This document shows, one piece after another, positions 13,501 through 22,272 of a stretch of DNA of 64,000 bases. The notes beneath the pieces are model-generated. The model had not been told where the DNA came from. It saw nothing but the letters and a program-made list of their open reading frames with translations, and searched no databases. This DNA comes from VRUE01 sp963718775 (GTDB lineage: Bacteria > Actinomycetota > Thermoleophilia > Solirubrobacterales > 70-9), in assembly GCA_963718775.1 (NCBI GenBank), contig OY970377.1, positions 1 to 64,000 on the forward strand, read 5' to 3'. The position numbers and the translations under genes were made by a program. How positions within the stretch are numbered: position 1 is the stretch's first letter; every line of letters begins with the position of its first letter.

Positions 13501-14225
13501 TCCTCTATCCCGCGATCGACATCCGCGGCGGCCAGGCCGTGCGGCTCTTGCAGGGCGACTACGCGCGCGAGACGATCTACGACGCGGACCCCGTCGATGC
13601 CGCGAAGCGCTGGGCCGAAGAAGGGGCCGAGTTCCTGCACGTCGTCGATCTCGATGGGGCCAAGGCGGGGGCGCCACAGAACCTCGATGCCGTTCGGCGA
13701 ATCGCGGCAGCGATCGATTGCCCGATCCAGGTCGGCGGCGGCCTGCGTGACGCGGACGCAGTAGCGGCCGTCCTCGATGCGGGCGCCGAGCGAGTCGTGA
13801 TCGGCACAGCGGCCCTGCGGGCCCCCGCGTTTCTCGCCGAGACACTCGAGAAGCACGACGATCGTGTGGTCGTCTCTGTCGATGCTCGCGACGGCAAGGT
13901 GGCGCTGGCGGGATGGACAGAAGCAGGTGAGGAGGGAGTGGTCGAGGCCGTGGCCGAGCTGAGCTCTCGAGGCGTCGGCAGGTTCCTCTGCACGGCGATC
14001 GAGGTCGACGGAACAATGGAGGGTCCCGCCCTTGACGAGCTGAACGCCATTGCGGCGGCAACCGAGTCCCAGGTAATCGCGTCCGGCGGGGTGGGCGACC
14101 TGTCGCACCTCGAAGCCCTGGCGCGCGGGGCCACCGCCAACATCGAAGGCGCCATAGTCGGCCGCGCCCTCTACGAGCGCAAATTCACCGTCGCCCAGGC
14201 AGTAGCCGCCCTGACCGACCGCTGA
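13497..14225 (+). CDS. hisA: ProFAR isomerase (HisA)
   Basis: HisA, a TIM barrel, converts ProFAR to PRFAR in the histidine pathway. The start MILYPAIDIRGGQAVRLLQG (GTG) includes the catalytic Asp. Phosphate-binding glycine loops are visible: CPIQVGGGLRDADAV and SQVIASGGVGDLSHL. The second acid is in LCTAIEVDGTMEGP. At 242 residues it is full length. It could be the bifunctional PriA of some actinobacteria, since no trpF is seen here, but that needs a structural or assay test. Its stop codon is the first triplet of a 45-bp palindromic repeat. Confidence 0.92.
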   Translation: MILYPAIDIRGGQAVRLLQGDYARETIYDADPVDAAKRWAEEGAEFLHVVDLDGAKAGAPQNLDAVRRIAAAIDCPIQVGGGLRDADAVAAVLDAGAERVVIGTAALRAPAFLAETLEKHDDRVVVSVDARDGKVALAGWTEAGEEGVVEAVAELSSRGVGRFLCTAIEVDGTMEGPALDELNAIAAATESQVIASGGVGDLSHLEALARGATANIEGAIVGRALYERKFTVAQAVAALTDR

Positions 14226-14267
14226 CTTCCTGTTTAGTCGCGTATAGCGCGAAGAAACACGAAGTCA
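14223..14267. repeat. 45-bp dispersed palindrome, copy 1
   Basis: The element starts at the hisA stop TGA and reads TGACTTCCTGTTTAGTCGCG through to CGAAGTCA. Its arms pair (TGACTTC with GAAGTCA, GTTT with AAAC, TCGCG with CGCGA). A second copy in reverse orientation lies at 33804-33848 with only a handful of differences. It may act as a bidirectional terminator for hisA. Confidence 0.75.
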
Positions 14268-14287
14268 CCCCGCTTTAGGGTGTGGGG

Positions 14288-15046
14288 ATGGTTTTGAAGC
14301 GCGTCATCCCTTGCCTCGATGTCGATGCTGGGCGCGTCGTCAAGGGGACTAACTTCGTCGGGCTGCGCGATGCGGGCGATCCTGTCGAACTTGCCGAGCG
14401 CTATGACGCCGAGGGCGCCGACGAGCTTGTGTTTCTCGACATCACGGCATCGCATGAAAAGCGGGAGACGATCGTCGAGTTGGCGCGGCGCACGGCCGAC
14501 AACGTTTTCATTCCCTTCACGATCGGCGGCGGGATCCGCTCGGTCGAGGACGCCCAGGCTGTCCTCGACGCCGGCGCCGACAAGGTCTCGGTCAACTCCT
14601 CGGCGCTCGCCCGGCCGGAGCTTTTGACCGAGTTGGCCGACCACTTCGGCGCCCAGTGCGTGGTGATCGCGATCGACGCCAAGCGCGAGGACGCCGGTTG
14701 GGGCGTCTACGTCAATGGTGGCCGCAAGAGGATCGAGGGACGCGACGCGGTCGGCTGGGCCCGTGAGGCCGTTGAGCGCGGCGCTGGCGAGGTGCTGCTG
14801 ACCAGCATGGACCGCGACGGCACCAACGACGGCTACGACATCGAGTTGACCCGCGCGGTCGCCGACGCCGTCTCGGTTCCTGTGATCGCTTCCGGGGGCG
14901 CCGGCACGCTCGAGCACCTCAGCGAGGCGATCGCCGACGGCGGCGCCGACGCCGTCCTCTGCGCTTCGATCTTCCACTACGGCGCCTTCACGGTCCAGGA
15001 AGCCAAGGAGCAGATGGCGGCCGCGGGTATCCCAGTAAGACGCTGA
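14288..15046 (+). CDS. hisF: Imidazole glycerol phosphate synthase, cyclase subunit
   Basis: HisF takes ammonia from HisH and closes the imidazole ring, releasing AICAR. Typical segments are VLKRVIPCLDVDAGRVVKG at the N terminus, ELVFLDITASHEKRETIVE, FTIGGGIRSVEDA, and LTSMDRDGTNDGYDIELTRA with the second catalytic Asp. The ATG at 14288 is preferred (252 residues) because MVLKR is the usual start; a GTG at 14282 is possible. It is separated from hisA by the 45-bp palindrome, so its supply may differ from the upstream cistrons. Confidence 0.95.
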   Translation: MVLKRVIPCLDVDAGRVVKGTNFVGLRDAGDPVELAERYDAEGADELVFLDITASHEKRETIVELARRTADNVFIPFTIGGGIRSVEDAQAVLDAGADKVSVNSSALARPELLTELADHFGAQCVVIAIDAKREDAGWGVYVNGGRKRIEGRDAVGWAREAVERGAGEVLLTSMDRDGTNDGYDIELTRAVADAVSVPVIASGGAGTLEHLSEAIADGGADAVLCASIFHYGAFTVQEAKEQMAAAGIPVRR

Positions 15047-15061
15047 GGCTGGTAGCGGGCC

Positions 15062-15916
15062 TCACCCTTCGAGGTCTTCCGCCATCCCGCTGACGCCGTT
15101 GGAGCCGAGGATCTCGAAGCGGTCGAGTTCGTAGGGCGCTTCGCGGCTCGCGTAGCCGGGGATCTCGGTCGTCGCGCCGCTGTAGCCGGCGGCCTCGACC
15201 GCCGCCACCACGGTGTCGTCGAAGCGGCCCGCCGGGTAGCAGAAGTTGGCTACCGGCACGTCGTATTCGCGGCGCAGTATCGCCCGTGAGCCGGCCACTT
15301 CTTCCTTCAGCTGGGTCGCGTCGAGGGCGGTCAGGTCGAGGTGATGGATCGTGTGGGCGGCCAGCTCCCAGCCGGCGTCGATCATCGCTTCGACGTTGCT
15401 GTCGTAGAGGTCGGACCCTTCCGCCTTCAGGTTGAGCACGCCTGGCCAGCCGTGCTTGCGCAGCTCGGGCAGCGCGTAGGTGAACTGCGGCCGGTAGCCG
15501 TCGTCGAAGGAGATGACGACAGGCTTGCTCGGCAGCGTGCCACGATGACGCCAAGCGTCCTCGACCTCTTCGAGGGTCACTGCCTGGTAGCCGTGCGCGT
15601 CGAGCCAGGCCATCTCGCGGTGGAAGTCGGGCCGCGACACGTAGAGCTCGGGATAGGGCGCGTCCGATGGCGCGGCGCCGAGCACGTGGTACTCGAGGAT
15701 CGGGACCGGGCCGGAGTACGGGGACCAGTCCGGCCGTGGCCTTGCGTTGCGGACCAGCCCCGACTCACTGTCGGCGGCGGCCTTCCTCCGACCGCCTCCT
15801 GCAGCCCGCTTTGCCGACGAGCCGGAGGAGCCGCCCAAGCTCGACCCCAGCACTATGCCGATCGCTATCGCGGCCACCACCACGGCGCCCAGGGCCGCTG
15901 CTCGTCTCCAGCGCAC
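15062..15916 (-). CDS. Membrane-anchored polysaccharide deacetylase (NodB family)
   Basis: Carbohydrate esterase family 4 enzyme, likely acting on cell-wall or capsular glycans outside the membrane. After an N-terminal hydrophobic anchor (AAALGAVVVAAIAIGIVLG) and a Gly/Ser/Lys-rich linker comes the NodB domain: VPILEYHVLG, the catalytic and metal-binding SFDDGYRPQF, the metal His pair in ELAAHTIHHLDLTAL, and NFCYPAGRFDDTVVAAV. A GTG at 15916 was chosen because the ATG at 15946 would overlap the divergent cca start. The convergent neighbour is hisF. Confidence 0.85.
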   Translation of the reverse strand: MRWRRAAALGAVVVAAIAIGIVLGSSLGGSSGSSAKRAAGGGRRKAAADSESGLVRNARPRPDWSPYSGPVPILEYHVLGAAPSDAPYPELYVSRPDFHREMAWLDAHGYQAVTLEEVEDAWRHRGTLPSKPVVISFDDGYRPQFTYALPELRKHGWPGVLNLKAEGSDLYDSNVEAMIDAGWELAAHTIHHLDLTALDATQLKEEVAGSRAILRREYDVPVANFCYPAGRFDDTVVAAVEAAGYSGATTEIPGYASREAPYELDRFEILGSNGVSGMAEDLEG

Positions 15917-15940
15917 GCGATCATGGTAGGCAAGGCAGCT

Positions 15941-17071
15941 ATGCAAGCTTTCCTAGACCACACCGAAGGCATCGCCGATGCGCTCGAGCGCACCTATCCG
16001 GAGCTGGCTCCGGTGCGCTCAACGAAGGGCGATCCCGTCTACCTGGTGGGCGGCGCCGTTCGCGACCTGCTGCTCGGCCATGGGCGTTCCGACATCGACT
16101 TGGTCGTCGCCGGCGACGCCGCCGCGCTCGCCTCCCGGCTCGGCGCCGAGGTCGTCTCTCACCAGCGCTTCGCGACCGCCAAGGCCGACCTGGACGGTCA
16201 CGAGGTGGATATCGCCACGGCTCGTTCCGAGAGCTACCCCCATCCCGGCGCGCTACCGGTGGTCGAGCCGACCGGTGACATCGAGGTCGACCTCGCGCGG
16301 CGTGACTTCACGGTCAACGCGATGGCGATCCCTTTGCGTGGCGACCCGCGACTGATCGATCCCCATGGCGGTAGTGCCGACCTTGCGGCCGGCCTCCTGC
16401 GCATCCTCCACCCACGCTCCTTCGAGGACGACCCGACGCGCGCTCTGCGCGCCGCCCGCTACGCGGCCCGCTTCGGCTTCGAGTTGGCGCCGCAGACGGC
16501 GATGCTTCTGAGGGAAGCCGATCTGAGCACCGTTTCATCCGATCGCCGCGATGCCGAGCTGCTGCGGCTCGCCGGCGAGGCGGAGGCTCCTCGCGCCTTC
16601 GCCCTGCTCGGCGAGTGGGGCCTGGTGGAGTTGCGGGCAGGGGGCGTTGAGCTAGCGACTCGGGCAGACCGGCTGCTCGCTTCCCAGCCCTGGAACGGGC
16701 TGACACCGCGCGACGGCGCCCTCTTCGTTGCGGCGCTCGGACCGCCGGGGGGAGAGGAGGCCCTGGCCGCGGCGAAGCCCGAGCGCCCCTCGGACGCCGT
16801 CGCCCTGGCCGCTCGGCACGACCCGGTCGAGCTCGTCCTCGCCCGGGCGTTGGGCGCCGAGTGGCTCGATCGCTATCTGGCCGAGTGGCGTGACGTTGCC
16901 TTGGAGATCGACGGCGAGGATTTGATTGCCGTCGGGCTGTCGCAGGGCCCCGCGGTGGGCCGCGGCCTCAAGGGGGCGTTGCGGCGCAAGCTCGACGGCG
17001 AAATTGGTGGCCGCGAGGAGGAGCTGGCGGCGGCGCTGGCGGCGGCGGGGAGCGCCGATGGAGTGGCGTGA
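15941..17071 (+). CDS. cca: CCA-adding enzyme / tRNA nucleotidyltransferase family protein
   Basis: Class II nucleotidyltransferase of the CCA-adding/poly(A) polymerase family, which builds or repairs tRNA 3' CCA ends. The head domain shows PVYLVGGAVRDLLLG and RSDIDLVVAGD (metal-binding Asp pair), followed by RRDFTVNAMAIPL and the neck motif RALRAARYAARFGFEL. The C-terminal half is Ala/Glu-rich and variable, as in the family. ATG 15941 gives 376 residues; ATG 15923 would add six. Sequence alone does not separate a full CCA enzyme from an A-adding one. It overlaps pgeF by 14 nt. Confidence 0.85.
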   Translation: MQAFLDHTEGIADALERTYPELAPVRSTKGDPVYLVGGAVRDLLLGHGRSDIDLVVAGDAAALASRLGAEVVSHQRFATAKADLDGHEVDIATARSESYPHPGALPVVEPTGDIEVDLARRDFTVNAMAIPLRGDPRLIDPHGGSADLAAGLLRILHPRSFEDDPTRALRAARYAARFGFELAPQTAMLLREADLSTVSSDRRDAELLRLAGEAEAPRAFALLGEWGLVELRAGGVELATRADRLLASQPWNGLTPRDGALFVAALGPPGGEEALAAAKPERPSDAVALAARHDPVELVLARALGAEWLDRYLAEWRDVALEIDGEDLIAVGLSQGPAVGRGLKGALRRKLDGEIGGREEELAAALAAAGSADGVA

Positions 17072-17807
17072 GGCCAATGGCGTGCCCTGGCTCGAGGCGC
17101 AGCTGCCCGGCGCGACGGCAGCCTTCTCGACCCGCCTCGGCGGGGTCAGCGAGGCGCCCTTCGACGGTCTCAACCTTGGCGTCTTCACCGACGACGAGCG
17201 CGATGCGGTGGTCGAGAATCGCCGCCGCCTCGCCGCCGCGCTCGGCTTCCGTCCCGAGCAGATCGCGATCGGTCGGCAGGTGCACGGCGCCGAGCTGGCG
17301 ACGCACGCCGTGCCGCAGGAGCCCAGCCCCTTCGCCGTCCCGGGCAGCCCAATCCCCGAAGTCGACGGCCACGTCGTCGCCGAGCGTCTGCCGGTCCCGC
17401 TCGTATTCGTCGCCGACTGCGTTCCGGTCGCCCTCTCAGGCCCAGGAGGCGTGGCGATGTTGCATTGTGGCTGGCGCGGCCTGGCTGCCGGCATCGTCGC
17501 CCGTGGCGTCGCTGCAGTGAATGCCACGGCGGCGGCGATCGGTCCGGCGATCGGGCCCTGTTGCTACGAGGTGGGACCGGAGGTGTCCGATGCCTTTACC
17601 GCGCTTGGCGACGGTGTGGCCCGCGAGCGAATGCTCGACCTGCCCGCGGTCGCGCGACGCCTGCTCCACGAGGCCGGCGTCGAGCAGGTCGAGGTGAGCG
17701 GGCTCTGTACGAGCTGCGAGCGCGAGCGCTTCTTCTCCCATCGCCGCGACGCCGGCCGCACCGGCCGGCAGGCCGGCCTGGTCTGGCGCGAGGAGAGGGG
17801 TGGCTGA
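17058..17807 (+). CDS. pgeF: Peptidoglycan editing factor / purine nucleoside phosphorylase (YfiH, DUF152)
   Basis: YfiH-type protein with His and Cys metal ligands: GRQVHGAELA, FVADCVPVALSG and MLHCGWRGLAAGIV, followed by GPCCYEVGPEV. Members were named laccases, act on purine nucleosides, and in E. coli keep peptidoglycan composition correct. The start is ATG 17058 inside the end of cca. The 249-residue length is normal. The cca-pgeF-yggS-sepF order resembles the division clusters of Gram-positive bacteria, where yfiH, yggS and sepF follow ftsZ. Confidence 0.88.
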   Translation: MEWREANGVPWLEAQLPGATAAFSTRLGGVSEAPFDGLNLGVFTDDERDAVVENRRRLAAALGFRPEQIAIGRQVHGAELATHAVPQEPSPFAVPGSPIPEVDGHVVAERLPVPLVFVADCVPVALSGPGGVAMLHCGWRGLAAGIVARGVAAVNATAAAIGPAIGPCCYEVGPEVSDAFTALGDGVARERMLDLPAVARRLLHEAGVEQVEVSGLCTSCERERFFSHRRDAGRTGRQAGLVWREERGG

Positions 17808-17810
17808 GCG

Positions 17811-18443
17811 ATGCCGGAGCTGATCCACGGGCTCGACCCAGCGAAGATCGCCGCCAACCTCGAGCGGGCGCGTGAGATCGCCGGACCCGACGTGGAGATC
17901 CTTGCCGCCACCAAGTACGTGCCGCTGGAGGAGATGGGAGCGCTGGCCGAGGCAGGCATCCGCTTGGTCGGCGAGAACCGCCAGCAGGATCTCGTCGCCA
18001 AGCACGAGCGCTGGGGCGATGCCTTCGAGTGGGACTTCATCGGCAACCTGCAGAGCCGCAAGGTCAGGCAGCTGCTGCCGCTCTGCCGCTTGATCCAATC
18101 GGTCGCCAGCGACTCGGCCCTGGCTCAGCTCGGTCGTCACGGCGGTCCCGATGCCGAGGTGCTGGTCGAGGTCAACATTGCCGGCGAGGAGGGAAAGGGC
18201 GGCGTTTTCCCGGCCGACCTGGGCGCCTTCATAGAGCGCTGCCCGGTGCGCGTCGCCGGCTTGATGACGATGCCCCCGTTCAGCCAGGACCCGGAGGCAT
18301 CGCGGCCTCATTTCGCCCGCCTGGCCGAGCTCGCCGCCGAGCACAGACTGCCGCGCCTCTCGATGGGTACCTCGCAGGACTGGCCGGTCGCGGTGCAAGA
18401 GGGAGCGACGATCGTGCGTATCGGCACAGCCCTATACATGTGA
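17811..18443 (+). CDS. PLP homeostasis protein (YggS/PLPBP family)
   Basis: A single-domain, alanine-racemase-like TIM barrel that binds pyridoxal phosphate but has no known catalytic role; it controls free PLP. The PLP lysine lies in VEILAATKYVP, followed by GENRQQDLVAKHE, WDFIGNLQSRKVRQLL and the C-terminal LSMGTSQDWPVAVQEGATIV with the PLP phosphate site. At 210 residues it is standard. It starts 4 bp after pgeF. Its product is often encoded beside sepF, as here. Confidence 0.92.
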   Translation: MPELIHGLDPAKIAANLERAREIAGPDVEILAATKYVPLEEMGALAEAGIRLVGENRQQDLVAKHERWGDAFEWDFIGNLQSRKVRQLLPLCRLIQSVASDSALAQLGRHGGPDAEVLVEVNIAGEEGKGGVFPADLGAFIERCPVRVAGLMTMPPFSQDPEASRPHFARLAELAAEHRLPRLSMGTSQDWPVAVQEGATIVRIGTALYM

Positions 18444-18508
18444 CGACGGCCGGTCTGGTCATAATTGCCTAGAGGAATCGGTCAGTCAGAGCCGAAAGAG
18501 GCGAAACC

Positions 18509-19051
18509 ATGGCCCTACGCGATACATGGCATCGAGCGCTGGTCTACTTCGGTCTTGCCGAGGATCACGACTACGGGCCCGAATACGACGACGAATTCGA
18601 GCCCGAGACCGGCAGCGAAGAGGCCTTCGACAAGCGCGAGTCCAGCCAAGTGCGGCGGCTGCCCACTTCGCGCCGCTCGCGCCGCGACGAGATCGACGAC
18701 ATCTTCGCTGACGACGAGCCGATCGCCGCCGCTCGCACCCGCACGTTGCGGCCGGTCGGCAACGGCGACTCCGACGTCCAGGTCCACCTCGTCATCCCAC
18801 GCAACTTCAACGACGCCCAGCAGGTCGCCGACCAGTTCAAGCGCCAGGTGCCGGTCATCCTCAACCTGCAGACGACCGATCACGAGCTCTCGAAGCGGAT
18901 GATCGACTTCTGCTCCGGGCTGACCTACTCGCTCGACGGCGGCATGCAGCGCATCGCCGAGAAGATCTTCCTGCTGACGCCGCGCAACGTCGAGGTCTCC
19001 GCCGAGGAGAAGGCGAGGCTGCTCGACAAAGGCTTCTTCAACCAGTCCTAG
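18509..19051 (+). CDS. sepF: Cell division protein SepF
   Basis: SepF anchors FtsZ to the membrane and bundles it; actinobacteria lack FtsA and use SepF. The N terminus (MALRDTWHRALVYFGLAED) fits a short amphipathic membrane helix, followed by an acidic linker to about residue 80 and the folded SepF core from about 90 to 165 (VQVHLVIPRNFNDAQQVADQ, MIDFCSGLTYSLDGGMQRIA, FLLTPRNVEV). The 180-residue length is typical. A possible -10 (CATAAT) lies in the 65-bp gap after yggS. Confidence 0.94.
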   Translation: MALRDTWHRALVYFGLAEDHDYGPEYDDEFEPETGSEEAFDKRESSQVRRLPTSRRSRRDEIDDIFADDEPIAAARTRTLRPVGNGDSDVQVHLVIPRNFNDAQQVADQFKRQVPVILNLQTTDHELSKRMIDFCSGLTYSLDGGMQRIAEKIFLLTPRNVEVSAEEKARLLDKGFFNQS

Positions 19052-19204
19052 CGGGGGCGTTCACGGGTCGGCCACACCATCTTCACGGTGCGGCTACAGG
19101 GCCGCTACCGGATCGTCACCGGCTCTCAACGTCATTGCCACATCGCGGCTTCGAGTCGCTCCTAGGTTGCGCCTGATTCGCTCAATCGCAATCTAGGAGG
19201 AAAG

Positions 19205-20611
19205 ATGAAGCGCAAGCGCCTCGCACTCGCGTTCGCCGCCTCGCTCGCTATCGCCGTTCTCGGCGCCGGCACGGCGGCGGCGACGGGCTTCTTTGGCCAC
19301 GGCCACCATGACCGCACCGAGCGTGCGATCACGGCGGCGTTGTACGACCAGCATCCTGACAACGTGATCTTCCTGCTCGGCGACGGGATGGGCACCCAGG
19401 AGATCACTGCCGCCCGCTATTACCAGGGCGTCAACAACGACCTCAACGTCGACCGGATGCCGTTCACCGGCTTTGACACGACCTGGTCGGTAAAGCCGGG
19501 CGCCGGGCCGTCTTACCTGCCCGACTACGACCCCGACTCGGCCTCGACCGGGACGATGTGGGCAACCGGTCAGAAGACGATGGACGAGCGCATCTCTCAG
19601 GGGCCCAGCAGCGGCGAATCCGTCCCGGGCCCGAACCTGAAGACGGTCCTGGAGATCGCCCAGAAGCGCGGCATGAAGGTCGGTGACGTCTCCACTGCCG
19701 AGATCACCGACGCCACCCCGGCGGTGCTCGCCTCGCACATCTCGCTGCGCGGCTGCCAGGGCCCGGCCAACATGGCGGCCTGCCCAACCGAGACCAAGGC
19801 AGCGGGTGGACTCGGCTCGATCGCCGAGCAGGAGGTCGATCACAAGGTGGACGTGCTGCTGGGCGGCGGGCGCGCCCGCTTCGAGCAGGCGATCAGCGGC
19901 GGTCCCGACAGCGGTAAAACGGTCGTCCAGTCGGCCCAGGCAAAGGGCTACCGCTACGTCACTGACGCGACCGGCCTGGAAGCGGTGCCAAACGGCAACA
20001 AGCCGCTACTCGGCCTCTTTCACCCCAGCAACATGTCGCTGGAGTGGAGCGGTCCCGCGGCGTCGACCGGCAAGGGCAATGCGCCGGTGGCCTGCAAAGA
20101 GAACCAGCGGCCGGCGAACGAGCCCAGTCTGGCGGCGATGACCAGCAAGGCGATTGGCCTGCTCGAGAACCGCAAGGGGTTCTTCCTCCAGGTCGAGGGC
20201 GCTTCGATCGACAAGCAGGATCACGCGACCAACGCCTGCGGGCAGATCGGCGAGACCGTCGCTTTCAACCAGGCGATCGGCGTGGCGCTGGACTACCAGC
20301 GCCGCCATCCCGACACGCTGGTTGTGGTCACCGCCGACCACTCGCACACGAGCCAGATCGTCAGCGAGGACGCCGCCGGCTCCGGCCTGCCGACCGGCTA
20401 CTCGACCAACCTGGTGACCAAGGACGGGCAGACGATGAGCATGACCTACGGGACCGCGGGATATGGCGGTCCAGGCGCGGCGCCGGTTGCCGTGCCGGCT
20501 AGCCAGCAGCACACCGGGGCTGTGGTGCCGGTGTGGGGCAGCGGTCCGGGCTCGCTCGACGTGCTCGGGACGAATGACCATACGGACCTGTTTGAGGTGC
20601 TGGGCGGTTAG
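19205..20611 (+). CDS. Secreted alkaline phosphatase (PhoA family)
   Basis: Phosphomonoesterase exported to scavenge phosphate. A Sec signal (KRLALAFAASLAIAVLGAGTAAAT) precedes VIFLLGDGMGTQEITAARYY, with the first metal Asp. The nucleophile Ser is in DYDPDSASTGTMWATGQKT, and later metal ligands are in VEGASIDKQDHATN and VVVTADHSHTSQI. At 468 residues it is in range for PhoA relatives. A strong Shine-Dalgarno (TAGGAGGAAAG) sits 5 nt before the ATG. No clear Pho box was recognised in the 153-bp upstream gap. A long inverted repeat follows the stop. Confidence 0.92.
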   Translation: MKRKRLALAFAASLAIAVLGAGTAAATGFFGHGHHDRTERAITAALYDQHPDNVIFLLGDGMGTQEITAARYYQGVNNDLNVDRMPFTGFDTTWSVKPGAGPSYLPDYDPDSASTGTMWATGQKTMDERISQGPSSGESVPGPNLKTVLEIAQKRGMKVGDVSTAEITDATPAVLASHISLRGCQGPANMAACPTETKAAGGLGSIAEQEVDHKVDVLLGGGRARFEQAISGGPDSGKTVVQSAQAKGYRYVTDATGLEAVPNGNKPLLGLFHPSNMSLEWSGPAASTGKGNAPVACKENQRPANEPSLAAMTSKAIGLLENRKGFFLQVEGASIDKQDHATNACGQIGETVAFNQAIGVALDYQRRHPDTLVVVTADHSHTSQIVSEDAAGSGLPTGYSTNLVTKDGQTMSMTYGTAGYGGPGAAPVAVPASQQHTGAVVPVWGSGPGSLDVLGTNDHTDLFEVLGG

Positions 20612-20625
20612 GGCCGGGCCGGGAT

Positions 20626-20744
20626 GATCCGGTCGGGCACCTCGCCTGCGCGCTGTCTTTTTCGCCGGACGGTTGGATAGCTCTCGCTGAGGGCTTAGTG
20701 CGAAAAAGAGAGCGCCGCGCGCAGGCGAGGCACCCGACCGGATC
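20626..20744. repeat. Long inverted repeat between alkaline phosphatase and proC
   Basis: The left arm 20626-20664 (GATCCGGTCGGGCACCTCGC onward, ending TTTTTCG) and the right arm 20701-20744 (CGAAAAAGAG to CCGACCGGATC) are near-perfect complements except for a short insertion. The T5/A5 runs at the inner ends resemble a two-way terminator, though the arms are much longer than usual. Confidence 0.75.
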
Positions 20745-20771
20745 TCGCAGGGCGCGGTTAGTCTGCGCTCC

Positions 20772-21512
20772 ATGATCGTTGGGTTCGCCGGATCGGGAAG
20801 CATGGCCGCGGCTATGGCGCGTGGGTTGGCCGGCGAGGCTGAGGGGATGCTCTTTACGGACTCCGGCTCGGGACGAGCAAAGGAGCTTGCTGCGGAGCTC
20901 GGGGGGGAGGCCGTCGCCTCCAATGCTGAGCTGGCGGGGCGGGCCGATGTGGTTGTGCTTGCCGTGAAGCCGGCGAAGCTCGATGAGGTGGCGGAGGAGC
21001 TCGTCGGGGCAAAGGCCATCGTCTCTCTGCTGGGGGCAACTTCGCTGGAACGGGTGGCTGCCGTGTTTCCCGATGCGGAGGTCGTGCGCGTGATGCCCAA
21101 TGTCGGGGTTGAGGTGAGGAAAGGCGTGCTCTGTGTCGCCGGTGAGATCGACGCTGGCGTCCGTGGGTTGCTGGAGACGCTCGGGCACGTTGTCGAGCTG
21201 CCCGACGCTCAGTTCGATGCCGCCACGGCGGTGATGGGCTGCTCGCCCGCCTACTTGGCGCTGGCCGTAGAGGCGATTGCCGATGCCGGGGCCGCCGACG
21301 GGCTCGACGAGGAGTTGGCTCGGGAGCTGGTCGTCGAGACCGCTGCGGGGACGGCGGAGCTGCTGCGGCTCCGCCATCCGGCCGATGTCCTCAAGGCCGT
21401 CGCCTCGCCGGGAGGCAGCACCGAGGCTGGGTTGGAAGCGCTGGATCGTGAAGGGGCGCGGCAGGCGTTCGAGGCGGCGGTGCGGGCCTCGTTGGAGAGG
21501 ATGCGCGGATGA
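20772..21512 (+). CDS. proC: Pyrroline-5-carboxylate reductase
   Basis: Last step of proline synthesis, an NAD(P)H-dependent reduction. The Rossmann start MIVGFAGSGSMAAAMARGL, the strand VVVLAVKPAKLDEV, VVRVMPNVGVEVRKG, and the C-terminal signature region GSPAYLALAVEAIADAGAAD (with Cys before Ser) and LKAVASPGGSTEAGLEAL are all present. The 246-residue length is a little short of the usual 260-270. It overlaps yggT by 4 nt and heads a proC-yggT-lspA-rlu chain. Confidence 0.92.
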   Translation: MIVGFAGSGSMAAAMARGLAGEAEGMLFTDSGSGRAKELAAELGGEAVASNAELAGRADVVVLAVKPAKLDEVAEELVGAKAIVSLLGATSLERVAAVFPDAEVVRVMPNVGVEVRKGVLCVAGEIDAGVRGLLETLGHVVELPDAQFDAATAVMGCSPAYLALAVEAIADAGAADGLDEELARELVVETAAGTAELLRLRHPADVLKAVASPGGSTEAGLEALDREGARQAFEAAVRASLERMRG

Positions 21513-21811
21513 CGCTTTTCGCCTTGACCCGCTACGACATCGCCGACTACGTCAGCGCGCTGTTCCTCGTCTACGTCATCCTGATCTTCCTCAACATCCT
21601 CATCTCCTGGGTCCCGCGCATGCCCTACAGCCGGGCGCTGAGGGCAACGCTCGACTTCGTCAAAGAGACCACCGATCCCTACCTGAACTTCTTTCGGCGC
21701 TTCCTGCCGCCGATCGGCGGCGGTGGCTTTGCGCTCGACCTCAGTCCGATCCTCGGCGTGATCGCGCTCTTCATAGCCCGAGCGATCGTCGTCGGTCTGA
21801 TCGAAGGGTGA
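21509..21811 (+). CDS. YggT family membrane protein
   Basis: A 100-residue protein with two hydrophobic segments (VSALFLVYVILIFLNILISW and LDLSPILGVIALFIARAIVV) around the family hallmark TTDPYLNFFRRFLPP. YggT proteins sit in the membrane, are coded next to division and proline genes, and have been linked to osmotic and potassium stress, but the mechanism is unclear. Stop and the lspA GTG overlap. Confidence 0.88.
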   Translation: MTLFALTRYDIADYVSALFLVYVILIFLNILISWVPRMPYSRALRATLDFVKETTDPYLNFFRRFLPPIGGGGFALDLSPILGVIALFIARAIVVGLIEG

Positions 21812-22272
21812 TCGGCGAGGTCGGCAACGGGCGCCCATGGCGTCTGGCAGGGGCTCTCTGCGGCCTGGTCGTCGTCGTCGATCAGGCGGCCAAGGCGTTG
21901 GTCGAAGCGAACTTGGTCCCCGGTGAGGACGTCGAGGTGCTGGGGCCGATCGGGTTGACCCTGTCCCACAACAGCGGGGTCGCCTTCGGCATTGCCGGTG
22001 GCGGAGGCTTCCGGCTGGTTCTGCTTGCCACGCTGGCCCTGCTCGCGATCGGCTACATCTTCTCCCGCGATCCGACCCGGCTGGGGATGTGGGTCGCGGT
22101 CGGTCTGCTCGCCGGTGGCGCGCTTGGCAACCTCGCCGACCGGATCCGCGCCGATGCCGTCACCGACTACATACAGATCGGCAGCTGGCCCGCCTTCAAC
22201 GTCGCCGATATCGCCGTTACGGCAGGCGTCTTGATCCTTGCTCTCTCCTATCTGCGTGAGCCCTCGCGGTGA
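21808..22272 (+). CDS. lspA: Lipoprotein signal peptidase (signal peptidase II)
   Basis: Membrane aspartyl protease that removes signal peptides from prolipoproteins. Four hydrophobic segments are visible. The catalytic Asp pair sits in GNLADRIRADAVTDYIQI and AFNVADIAVTAGV, with the conserved LSHNSGVAFGI before them. The start is GTG 21808 overlapping the yggT stop, giving 154 residues, the usual size. It overlaps the next gene by 4 nt; lspA followed by an rluD-type gene is a widely conserved pair. Confidence 0.94.
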   Translation: MIGEVGNGRPWRLAGALCGLVVVVDQAAKALVEANLVPGEDVEVLGPIGLTLSHNSGVAFGIAGGGGFRLVLLATLALLAIGYIFSRDPTRLGMWVAVGLLAGGALGNLADRIRADAVTDYIQIGSWPAFNVADIAVTAGVLILALSYLREPSR